DNA of 64,000 bases, from NCBI GenBank assembly GCA_963585895.1, contig OY757912.1, positions 83,750,131 through 83,814,130 on the forward strand. The letters run 5' to 3'. Origin of the DNA: Sepioteuthis lessoniana (taxonomy: Eukaryota > Mollusca > Cephalopoda > Myopsida > Loliginidae). The notes below the pieces were generated by a model. The model was given only the letters and a program-made list of their open reading frames with translations. It was not told the DNA's origin and searched no databases. Position numbers and translations under genes: made by a program. This document shows, piece after piece, positions 24,401 to 28,822 of this stretch. The stretch's first letter is position 1. The number at the start of each line of letters is the position of its first letter.

Positions 24401-25957
24401 AACAAACCTTCAAGTAAAAGTAAACAAGGATGCCTAGTTGTCCCCCTTACACCTTCTTTGATCTCTTTGTCGCTTTCTAACCGAGCGAGTAAATCTCGTT
24501 TGACCTTTTCTTTTGTACTCTATGCATTTGTGTAATTTTTTCTATGGCAAGATAAAAACAATAGCCTTGAAAAAGTTATATCATATGAGAATCGAAGGTG
24601 TTGCCTGTCTCTTTTTGTGTTCTTGTGAATTGCGACAAGATCTATTTTCTCCATAAACTGTGATTTTACTTTTGGCTAAATCAACTCCCACGGTTGAATT
24701 GATCTGAGGGAAACTACAACACTGCTATTTGGATAAAAAAATTCACATGGTGAATGGTGGTGGTTCCTTCAAAGGTAGCCATGCGATTTGATTTCGGTCA
24801 AAATTTCCAGGCTAAACTAGACATACTGGCCAGCGGCTGAATACTATATCAGAATAGTCAATTAAGTGGAGTAAAGCTGGTTTGAATTCAGTTTCCTTCA
24901 TTTTAGATTGATTGCTTAACCAAGGCTAAAGAACCCATTATACACTGTTATTTACCCATAGCTTGTGGGAGAACAGATGTATTCATGCCTTTACCCAAAG
25001 AGCCTTGGTAAGAATTTTAACTCAGGTCACTATGTCCATTTTTAAGATGATGTATATGTTCCATTTATGTTAAGTGTGGATTTAAACCTTCAAATGCTAT
25101 TTTCAGATATTCATAAGTCTTCTATGAATTCATTGTAAGACTTCAGTAAATAACATTGCAAAAAGCATCATGATTTGTCTTATTTTACAATAAATAGGTA
25201 ATCATATGTATTTAGATAAATACTTAGTTATATGATGTTTAAATTGTGTGATAGTTGTTACTTCAGAAAGTGGAACCAGCAAGCTAAGTTCAAATTCCAG
25301 TTGAGGTTGCTTGCACATATGCCCTTAGAAAAGACATTAATCCAATTCTCTCTTTAGCTATGCAAAAAATAATAGAACAGAGTGGGCTCTCTAGCCTTGG
25401 TAAGGCAACTGGTTTAAGAGAAGGAAAACTCTGAATTTACTTCCCCCCTCCAATATGTCATGTGCTCGGGTAAGATCCATGTTCAAGTCATACTTAAAGT
25501 ACCAATTCTATTAGATCACTGAAATTAAGCAATGATGAATTTGCTAATTACTTGGATGACCACTAAGTCTCAGCTGTAAATTCTGTCTTACAGATTTTGA
25601 GTAAGGCCAGTAAACTGAGAGAAAGACTATATGACATCCAACTGTAATTAGGAGATATGCTAAATGAAACACTATGATAAAGTCATTTTTTCTTTTTTGT
25701 AGGTGGTTGGCAAGAAACCTCCCAAGAAGAAGAAAAACAAAAAGAAGAATTGTTTGACTGAGCCGGCAGCATCATCTCAACTGTCCATGGTTGCATCTGA
25801 TTCAAATCATACTGCTTTAGACTTGAAATCTGCTTATTCAATGCTGACTTGCCGTTGTGTTCCAGGACAATCACAGGCCAAGTGTGTTCAGATTACAAAC
25901 ATAGCGGACTTCAAAAAAGGGTTGAATCATTTTCAACCACATAAGATTTTATCATGA
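425..25957 (+). CDS. NRDC: Nardilysin (M16 metallopeptidase), last ten coding exons
   Basis: Ten exons (425-491, 4184-4311, 7223-7382, 15121-15195, 16591-16734, 17758-17894, 19582-19663, 21823-21939, 22555-22644, 25703-25957) splice in frame to about 417 residues ending in TGA. Order and content match the C-terminal third of animal nardilysin: VKGFNDK, FKKFCQQLFFEG, GNVT, the LRTKHQLGYSV motif, QCEDTKLSEE, FDRLEKEVEAL, LNVQVVGK. In M16A peptidases this half forms the non-catalytic lobe that closes over the substrate, and the Arg and Tyr of the RTKxxLGY motif contact the substrate; both are present. Nardilysin cleaves before Arg in dibasic sites and also has cytosolic and nuclear chaperone-like roles. 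The zinc motif (HxxEH) is expected upstream of the window. The last exon has a lysine-rich tract where I recall human NRDC being acidic. Insulin-degrading enzyme is less likely because FEG..GNVT and QCEDT fit nardilysin better. All introns are filled with repeats. Confidence 0.93.
790..1556 (-). mobile_element. LINE 3' fragment with nuclease-like C-terminus
   Basis: Minus-strand translation in several frames gives fragments in this order: LLSNCPKALINGYSCWHHNQ (1490-1410), VDLGKQLQFPDHII (about 1240-1200), then ERKLTKYQELMEQ and WALFEPVEMGY (about 1110-1040). This order (C..CPKAL..WRH.QV, VDLGKQL.FP, ERK..KYQEL, EPVE.G) is the C-terminal region of a widespread invertebrate retroelement type with a PD-(D/E)XK-like domain. 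The RPD..ELTVP part is missing here. Dead, with several frame changes. Confidence 0.6.
1572..2914 (-). mobile_element. SINE family D (copy 2), split by an LTR-type insertion
   Basis: 1572-1707 and 2778-2914 are contiguous parts of one family-D SINE, broken in the middle of CCATACC/TTATAATG by the element at 1708-2777. The second part carries the tRNA-like B-box side (GGGATTGAACCCTGG) of the head. Confidence 0.8.
1708..2777 (+). mobile_element. Solo-LTR-like fossil, family E, copy 1
   Basis: 1070 bp beginning TGTCACGTGG and ending GCCGTCACA, flanked by a perfect 4-bp duplication ATAC (1704-1707, 2778-2781). It has a TATA-like TATATG at 2650 and AATAAA at 2735-2740, the order expected in an LTR. 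No internal region or second LTR adjoins, so this is most simply a solo LTR of a Ty3/gypsy-type element. It sits inside a SINE and is therefore younger than it. Confidence 0.7.
2940..3460. other. GC-richer stretch, unclassified
   Basis: Base composition is clearly less AT-rich than the surrounding intron, suggesting an inserted repeat. Both strands have short open frames (to 81 codons) but I recognise no protein family. Confidence 0.3.
3468..3695 (+). mobile_element. SINE-like repeat family B (copy 1)
   Basis: Shares with about ten other copies the blocks CTCTGCAGAGGGGTAAG, GATATGACACTAAAC-type, GAGGCTCCA..TCT, GTGGAGTAC, CATTGCCATTACTCCCA and CTGTTAGGGTTCCATCT-type. Within NRDC intron 492-4183. 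Confidence 0.7.
4184..4311 (+). CDS. NRDC: NRDC exon
   Basis: 128 bp between acceptor TTGAGTAG and donor GTTTGT. It encodes ELFKTIIDEMIAFDF through MIRPFNTA and ends with TG, which the next exon completes to a Cys codon. Two inverted 1.07 kb repeats bracket this exon (1708-2777 and 5119-6196). Confidence 0.85.
4627..4665. repeat. Orphan MITE end
   Basis: CAGGGTGTTTT..AATTCAATATCATTT resembles the terminal repeat of the adjacent MITE (4668-4958), suggesting an older copy into or beside which the newer one inserted. Confidence 0.45.
4668..4958. mobile_element. Palindromic mariner-type MITE
   Basis: Begins CTGGGTGTTTCAGAAAAAT and ends ATTTTTCTGAAACACCTTG, with TA on each side (4666-4667, 4959-4960). 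The inverted arms extend about 130 bp each, including AATTCTATGCTTAATG and its complement, so almost the whole 291 bp folds back. The TA duplication fits Tc1/mariner mobilisation. Confidence 0.8.
5119..6196 (-). mobile_element. Solo-LTR-like fossil, family E, copy 2 (inverted)
   Basis: 1078 bp, the reverse complement of the element at 1708-2777 with moderate divergence. It begins TGTGACGGCAAATT, ends TATCACGTGACA, and is flanked by a perfect 4-bp duplication AAAG (5115-5118, 6197-6200). The two copies lie in opposite orientation on either side of NRDC exon 4184-4311. Confidence 0.75.
6201..7222. other. AT-rich intron remainder
   Basis: NRDC intron sequence with homopolymer T and A runs before the exon at 7223. 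I see no gene or recognisable repeat. Confidence 0.5.
7223..7382 (+). CDS. NRDC: NRDC exon
   Basis: 160 bp, acceptor ATTTTTCAG, donor GTAAAT. It encodes NLHLAVIEQEYF through EGFVMGNVTIK. The FxEGxVxGNVT segment is a nardilysin/IDE-family landmark. Confidence 0.9.
7383..8567. other. AT-rich intron, nothing recognised
   Basis: Start of the NRDC intron 7383-15120. Short open frames on both strands look like chance; no repeat family identified. Confidence 0.5.
8568..8809 (-). mobile_element. tRNA-derived SINE family A (copy 1)
   Basis: Minus-strand copy. The tail TTGTTTAATGGCATATCAACC comes first, then CATCCTTGCTGAAGAA and CTGGAGGGATAAGG. The tRNA-like head ends it, with A-box-like TGGTGTAATGG seen as its complement CCATTACACCA. 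Confidence 0.8.
8818..9297 (-). mobile_element. Mariner-derived MITE family C (copy 1)
   Basis: Starts GGGCGAGTTAAAAGTTTTGC, one end of the C terminal inverted repeat, and keeps the coding remnant on the minus strand. The other end is replaced by the family B repeat at about 9298. Confidence 0.75.
9298..9800 (+). mobile_element. SINE-like family B (copy 2) with expanded tail
   Basis: Family B body 9298-9525 (GGGGCTGTAGAATAAACTG, CTCTGCAGATGGGTAAG, CCATTGCTCCCAGG), then a minisatellite (9527-9720), then the common 3' tail GGTATTAATAACC..GTTGATGTGCCAT at 9737-9775. The tail is the same sequence that ends SINE family A. Confidence 0.7.
9527..9720 (+). repeat. Minisatellite inside family B tail
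   Basis: About three and a half diverged units of 40-55 bp around TACTTATGCTAAACTGAATT, GTTTGAAATGGAACTG and TTTTTGACATT. Confidence 0.7.
9893..9973. repeat. T-rich foldback
   Basis: GAGAATTAATT and AATTAATTCTC bracket about 55 bp of TTTAT-type repeats, making an imperfect hairpin. Confidence 0.5.
9974..10516. other. AT-rich intron, nothing recognised
   Basis: Left flank of the Ty3/gypsy fossil within an NRDC intron; no feature seen. Confidence 0.5.
10517..10620 (+). repeat. Left terminal repeat of the Ty3/gypsy fossil
   Basis: Starts TGTACTACGG, contains ATGCAAATGAGACACCTG, ends CACAACA. AATAAA lies inside (GAATAAATAG). Confidence 0.75.
14303..14406 (+). repeat. Right terminal repeat of the Ty3/gypsy fossil
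   Basis: Starts TGTAGCATGG, shares ATGCAAATGAGACACCTG and ACCGGGAAATCACAAGG with the left repeat, ends CCCTACA. Confidence 0.75.
14470..14692 (-). mobile_element. SINE family A (copy 2)
   Basis: Minus-strand copy with tail TGTTTAATGGCATATCAATC and head complement TTAACCATTAAG, 64 bp after the Ty3/gypsy fossil. Confidence 0.75.
15121..15195 (+). CDS. NRDC: NRDC exon
   Basis: 75 bp, 25 whole codons, acceptor TTATTGCAG, donor GTAAAT. It encodes DSCDMMNYVVEKFNAG and onward, matching the MDFLKYVVDKLNF region of human NRDC. The preceding intron of about 7.7 kb carries the Ty3/gypsy fossil. Confidence 0.85.
15196..16590. other. NRDC intron, nothing recognised
   Basis: AT-rich single-copy-looking intron sequence. 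The minus-strand open frame near 15354-15548 resembles no family. Confidence 0.5.
16591..16734 (+). CDS. NRDC: NRDC exon
   Basis: 144 bp, 48 codons, acceptor TTATTGCAG, donor GTGAGT. It encodes RCVLKIPKGQFCCQVESF and ends in CLNEMLV. ALIYYQVEPG matches the VTVYYQSG strand of nardilysins. Confidence 0.88.
16972..17470 (-). mobile_element. Mariner-derived MITE family C (copy 2)
   Basis: Both ends survive: GGTAAGTCAAAAGTTTTGC at left and AAAATATTCCAAAACTTTTA at right, an inverted repeat. On the minus strand a fragment reads WELGHNATEATNNI, the helix-turn-helix start of a mariner transposase. Confidence 0.8.
17758..17894 (+). CDS. NRDC: NRDC exon with LRTKxxLGY motif
   Basis: 137 bp, acceptor TTCATAG, donor GTAAGT. 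It encodes DRMQEPLFDILRTKHQLGY followed by a GILGFSIAIEFQS strand. The Arg (codon 17791-17793) and Tyr (codon 17812-17814) correspond to the conserved substrate-contact pair of M16A enzymes. Confidence 0.92.
17970..18130. repeat. Degenerate TA/GATA-type simple repeats
   Basis: Runs of ATATATAT, ATAGATAGATAGAGAGATAG and GTATATATGTATACATG in an NRDC intron. Confidence 0.6.
18408..18482. repeat. Short inverted repeat around alternating purine-pyrimidine DNA
   Basis: GGTTGTCTAGTATG and CATTAGACAACC form arms around CATACATATATAC-type sequence, followed by (TA)n. Confidence 0.5.
18811..19425. mobile_element. Foldback DNA element, about 615 bp
   Basis: Arms of about 90 bp are inverted copies. The left has ATGTAAATATCTTGGAAAAT and TGCTCATTGAAAATCC. 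The right, read as its complement, has ATGTAAATGTCTTGTAAAAT and TGCTTATTGAAAATCC. The outer ends (GTGTGGGACTACA and the complement of the right end GAGGGGGACTTA) also resemble each other. The centre is GC-richer, with no recognised coding. Superfamily unknown. Confidence 0.65.
19582..19663 (+). CDS. NRDC: NRDC exon
   Basis: 82 bp, acceptor TTCTCTAG, donor GTATGT. It encodes PEVVNKKVHMFIKDFVDMM and ends FQAL; this helix follows the LGY strand region in nardilysin. Confidence 0.85.
19664..21067. other. NRDC intron, nothing recognised
   Basis: AT-rich intron sequence without a recognised element until the family B repeat at 21068. Confidence 0.5.
21068..21478 (+). mobile_element. SINE-like family B (copy 3), nearly full length
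   Basis: Head GAGGCTGTAGAATATACTG, body CTCTGCAGAGGGGTAAG and ATTGCCATTACTCCCAAG, a middle with GTGTGCAAACAAATG, and the tail TAGCATTAAATAACC..GATATGCCATTAAACC. This copy shows the complete order of parts. Confidence 0.75.
21823..21939 (+). CDS. NRDC: NRDC exon
   Basis: 117 bp, 39 codons, donor GTAAGT, acceptor TGAAATAG. It encodes KESLIAAKQCEDTKLSEES through VFDRLEKE. The human equivalent reads ALIKLKECEDTHLGEEV. Confidence 0.9.
22067..22499 (+). mobile_element. Mariner-derived MITE family C (copy 3)
   Basis: Starts GGGTGAGTCAAAAATTTTGC and ends CAAATCTTTGGACTCAC, terminal inverted repeats of about 30 bp. In the coding orientation it keeps codons for TRWFKKFCL.C from the transposase helix-turn-helix. 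It lies 56 bp before NRDC exon 22555-22644. Confidence 0.8.
22555..22644 (+). CDS. NRDC: NRDC exon
   Basis: 90 bp, 30 codons, acceptor TATTTTCAG, donor GTAAGA. It encodes VEALQTVTYDDFLTYVKKT and ends ILNVQ, matching the penultimate NRDC segment before VVGYGK. Confidence 0.88.
22807..23693 (-). mobile_element. Internally deleted IS630/Tc1/mariner-superfamily transposon
   Basis: 887 bp with matching ends CAGGGTGGAACGATAAAATT and (complement) CAGGGTGGAATGATAAAATT, and TA duplications at 22805-22806 and 23694-23695. The minus strand encodes an N-terminal HTH (NEQERSCAAVQLMLSID, DNRTIASTLKMQIRTVQRL) and, after a central deletion, KVNTKVYLDVLKSVVIPW. It then encodes, in another frame, APDLNPLDYFVWSYIE and ends in EAEGGYIE. 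The first catalytic Asp is lost with the deletion. The YIE ending and PDLNPLDY resemble the DDxD mariner relatives with spacing longer than 34. GC content is clearly above the surroundings, suggesting a recent arrival. Confidence 0.85.
24074..24718 (+). mobile_element. Possible solo-LTR fossil
   Basis: About 645 bp whose ends are near-inverted (GTAGTCC.. and ..GGAAACTACA) with imperfect 4-bp flanks ACAG/ACAC. A TATA motif (CATATAAGCAATCGG) at about 24136 precedes AATAAA at about 24390, as in an LTR. GC-richer than the flanks. No internal region adjoins. Family unassigned. Confidence 0.45.
24893..25015 (-). mobile_element. SINE family G (copy 1, partial)
   Basis: Minus-strand fragment with ATTTACCCATAGCTTGTGGG and ATTCATGCCTTTACCCAA, matching other G copies. 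Confidence 0.6.
25262..25440 (+). mobile_element. SINE family G (copy 2)
   Basis: Plus-strand copy with GAGTGGGCTCTCTAGCC..GGTAAGGCAACTGG and AGGAAAACTCTGAATTTA, the 3' part of family G. Confidence 0.55.
25703..25957 (+). CDS. NRDC: NRDC terminal coding exon with Lys-rich tract
   Basis: Acceptor TTTTTTGTAG; 85 codons including stop TGA at 25955-25957. It begins VVGKKPPKKKKNKKKN, so VVGK aligns with VVGYGK of human NRDC. It ends ITNIADFKKGLNHFQPHK, which aligns with ITDIRAFTTTLNLLPYHK. The basic run could act as a nuclear-localisation or RNA-binding tail; that is inference. Confidence 0.9.
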   Translation: MVGKKPPKKKKNKKKNCLTEPAASSQLSMVASDSNHTALDLKSAYSMLTCRCVPGQSQAKCVQITNIADFKKGLNHFQPHKILS

Positions 25958-26090
25958 TGCACAGTACATTTGATCCTTGACTTCTTATACTACAAAAGTG
26001 AAAAATGAAGAAAGGGAAAGTTTTCTGCCATTAAAAAAAAAAACATTTAAAAAATTGAAAAATAAATTAAGCTAAATATAAAATTTATTT
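25958..26090 (+). terminator. NRDC 3' UTR with poly(A) signal
   Basis: A canonical AATAAA lies at 26061-26066, about 105 bp after the NRDC stop, in AT-rich sequence. Cleavage is expected 10-30 bp further on. Confidence 0.6.
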
Positions 26091-26440
26091 TTTGTCATGT
26101 TTGTAAAAGATTTTAATTTTTCTTAAATAATTTGCATAGAGGTCTTCCAAAAGTAATGTATACCCAGCTTAAGATTGGTATGAATATTTATAAAGTTCTA
26201 TCTCATTTATGAGACAGTAGTACCAATTGAATAAAAAATTGAGTTGAAAAGTGTTAAAAATGACCAATATTTAGCTGAATTTGTGTGACAGCATTTGTCA
26301 AAGATTGAGAAGGGAAAGAACACAGTTCTGAGTTCACATAGCAATTACAAAAGGCCGAGACAGAAAAATATTGAAGTGAGGTAGCCTTTCTTACTCCTTG
26401 TGTTGTATAATATTAAGAAAGCACTTTAAACTTTTTTTTT

Positions 26441-26588
26441 TTCCAATTCAGTTGGGTTATCATTCAATGACAGTTGGGGGCAGCTTGGATTGGAAATAAT
26501 AATGGATTGGTGAGATTTGAACTGACATTCTCTTTTCTTTGAGGAATTCTTGTTAAATGCACTAGCTGCTCTGCTAACTGGGCTACAA
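26441..26588 (-). mobile_element. tRNA-Lys-type SINE (copy 1)
   Basis: Minus strand. The head complement GCTCTGCTAACTGGGCTAC matches GTAGCTCAGTTGGTAGAGC-type tRNA 5' sequence. The body shares GATTGGAAATAATAAT with the copy at 34765. Confidence 0.55.
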
Positions 26589-26650
26589 AAAGCTATTTGT
26601 TTCTTGAAAATTTTTTAAAATCATCTCTTACTATTTCCACATCTATTTTT

Positions 26651-26894
26651 CAGCTCATTGGCCCAGTGGGTAGAGTGTTCGCCAATGATCCGGGAGACCT
26701 GGGTTCAATCTCAGGTCACGTCATACCAAAGACTTTAAAAATGATACTTGATACCTCCTTGCTTAACACTCAGCAATATAAGGTACATATCGAGGGTAAA
26801 GTGGAGCAATCCAGGGAAATGAATAGCGCCCTCCCGGTGTAGTAGCTATTGAAAAGAGAGCCTTCTGGTCACCAACTTTACTTACTTATTCTAG
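26651..26894 (+). mobile_element. tRNA-derived SINE family D (copy 3), near-complete
   Basis: Head GCTCATTGGCCCAGTGGGTA gives an A box (TGGCCCAGTGG) and GGTTCAATCTC a B box, spaced as in a pol III tRNA promoter. It then runs through ATACCAAAGAC, TAAAGTGGAGCAATCC and ends ACCAACTTTACTTACTTA. The best-preserved D copy in the window, 700 bp past the NRDC stop. Confidence 0.85.
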
Positions 26895-27417
26895 TATTAA
26901 TAACATTTTTTATTTTAGATGAAGTATTGTTTATTATTATTATTAATAATAATAATAATTTTGACTCGTGTAGTATAGCAGGGTTATGAAGGAAGTTTCT
27001 GGCGATAACTGAGTTCATAGAAAAGGAGTGGTTAAAAAATTAAAAAATAAAGCACTTCGTACCTTGCAGCCTCCTAGACTGGTCTCATGTCTGGGAGACA
27101 TGAAATGATATTTTTATTTTATTAGTTGATGAAGGAAAGGTCCTATTGTTCCATAAATTAAAATCTAAGCTGGTTACTGACTGACTCGCTGAATCTTTTA
27201 AAAATCCCCAACTCTTGTTTGACCTTTTCACAGCTCGAGTTCTCATGGTTCACCCTTTGTTGTTAGTCACCAAGTTCATTGAAGGTGAGAAGACTGCTAC
27301 TACATTATACTAGTATTTTCTTTTATTAATTTAAAATCAAAAAATTTGAAGTAAAAAGAAAATTCTTTGTTGATGGGGGTCAACAATCAAGTCCAATGCT
27401 TACTGGCAGAGTAATTT
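26895..27417. other. NRDC/RCL1 intergenic, simple repeats only
   Basis: A (TAT/AAT)n patch near 26930-26960 and otherwise AT-rich sequence with no recognised feature. Confidence 0.5.
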
Positions 27418-27648
27418 TTCTTTCTTAATGGCATATCAACTTTTTGTAGGTTATTTAATGCCAAAGCCATTCTCCTAGAAGACCAGTAGTGGTACTATTT
27501 AACCCATAGCTGGGAGGATAAGGAGGTTCATACCTTTCCCAAGAGTATTTGCCTGAAAGTGAATGTAATAGCATGACTGAAGTACAAACTCGCTTACTAT
27601 GATTCCGCAGTCCATCGCTTTAACCATTACACCACGAGGACACCCCCA
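27418..27648 (-). mobile_element. SINE family A (copy 3)
   Basis: Tail TTAATGGCATATCAAC, body CATAGCTGGGAGGATAAGG, tRNA head complement CATTACACCACGAGGAC. Full length. Confidence 0.8.
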
Positions 27649-27699
27649 GTAATTTTTCTCTTTCTCCTCTTCTCTCTTTTTTTTGCTTTGTCTGTCCAT

Positions 27700-27930
27700 C
27701 TCTCTACTTGGACTAACTACCCCCTCCCTGATCTGCTAAAATTTTTCCGTTTATTCAGGCCAAAGCCTACCCATCCAGCCACTTAGCGACATACTGCCAA
27801 AACCAATCAAAAGAGTGGGTGGAAAAGAATGGGCGCTCTCTTCCTCTCCTATAAGTTGTCTGTTTCTGGTTCAATTCCGAGTCTCTCTCTAACAGACAAC
27901 ACGCGGCCCTACCCTTATCCTTTTTCATTG
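27700..27930 (+). promoter_or_regulatory. Promoter-like island, possibly an LTR fragment
   Basis: CCAAT at 27803-27807, GGGTGGAAAAG and GGGCGC, and TATAAG at 27850-27855 are spaced as in a pol II core promoter, in a pyrimidine-rich GC-richer patch. No gene starts downstream on the plus strand. An LTR U3 remnant is the simplest explanation. Confidence 0.3.
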
Positions 27931-28640
27931 AGGATTAGTATGATGACTGCTACAAAATTGTCTTTTGATTTTAATATAAGGAATCAAAATCTTTATTAGT
28001 AATACTATGTATCAAAATTTAGTTAATGGATTAATATATTTACCCTAAAATAGAAATAACTGGATAAAAATATATATAACAAGAGAATGTGTTAATTTAA
28101 GAAAAAAGACAAGTATATGAAATCTTAGAAAAATATGGTGTTCTTGGGTGTGCATAAAAATATATAAGGTTTTGGTAAACTTTCCTGATAGGTGTCAAAG
28201 CCAAAAGAAATGTTAGCTAAAGATAGATACCTTGGGTGGAAATGGCACTTGGAAATTGAAAAGGAGTATGAGAAAGTCGAAATTTTGTGTTATTAAGGAT
28301 GACTTAAAATTTCAGATCATATCATTGAAGTTGACATTTGTTAAAAAGAATTTCTTTGTTTTGGATCTTGATTTAAGGCAGTTTCATATATGAAAAAGTC
28401 AATTTATTTCTCCTCTGATACCATATTCCTACCATCTCTCTGTATTCTGTCAGCTAAATATTAGAAGTACCAAAATATCCTCTTATCTCTGTAACACATG
28501 CTCAGGTCCTATAGAAGACCCAAGAAATGAAAGTGAAACACCACAGAAAGCTTTGTTTAAACACTGGATTATTCACAACATGGAAAGATTTGTGGTACTA
28601 TTTACAACAACAAAAAATAAATAAAATAAAATAATTTTTA
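27931..28640. other. Intergenic, nothing recognised
   Basis: AT-rich space between the convergent NRDC and RCL1 3' ends; no repeat family recognised. Confidence 0.5.
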
Positions 28641-28647
28641 AAAAATT

Positions 28648-28653
28648 TTTATT
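28648..28653 (-). terminator. Candidate RCL1 poly(A) signal
   Basis: TTTATT on the plus strand reads AATAAA on the minus strand, 13 bp after the RCL1 stop. That would make a very short 3' UTR, and the region is AT-rich enough for a chance match, so a more distal site is possible. Confidence 0.35.
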
Positions 28654-28665
28654 ATAAAATTTTTT

Positions 28666-28822
28666 TTACAAAATTGCCTTGCTGACATTTGAATATCCAA
28701 CACCGACACAGGTAAGAATGAGCTTTTCTCCACCTAGTTTTAATTCTTCTTCTTCATCTTTTTGTTGATCCACTTTGAACATTACTTGGAAGAAATCTCG
28801 TATGTGTTTCATTACACCCATT
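28666..28822 (-). CDS. RCL1: RCL1 exon 9 (stop codon)
   Basis: 157 bp, acceptor TTTTTACAG; stop TAA is the complement of 28666-28668. It encodes MGVMKHIRDFFQVMFKVD, then LILTCVGVGYSNVSKAIL, matching the C-terminus of human RCL1. Confidence 0.9.

Noticed and set aside
425-25957. Insulin-degrading enzyme
   Set aside because: The segment shares the LRTKxxLGY motif with IDE but the surrounding residues (FEGFVMGNVT, QCEDTKLSEE, the final ITNIADFKKGL) match nardilysin.
26651-26725. Functional tRNA gene
   Set aside because: Only the A and B boxes resemble a tRNA; there is no acceptor stem, and the head is continuous with a multicopy SINE body.
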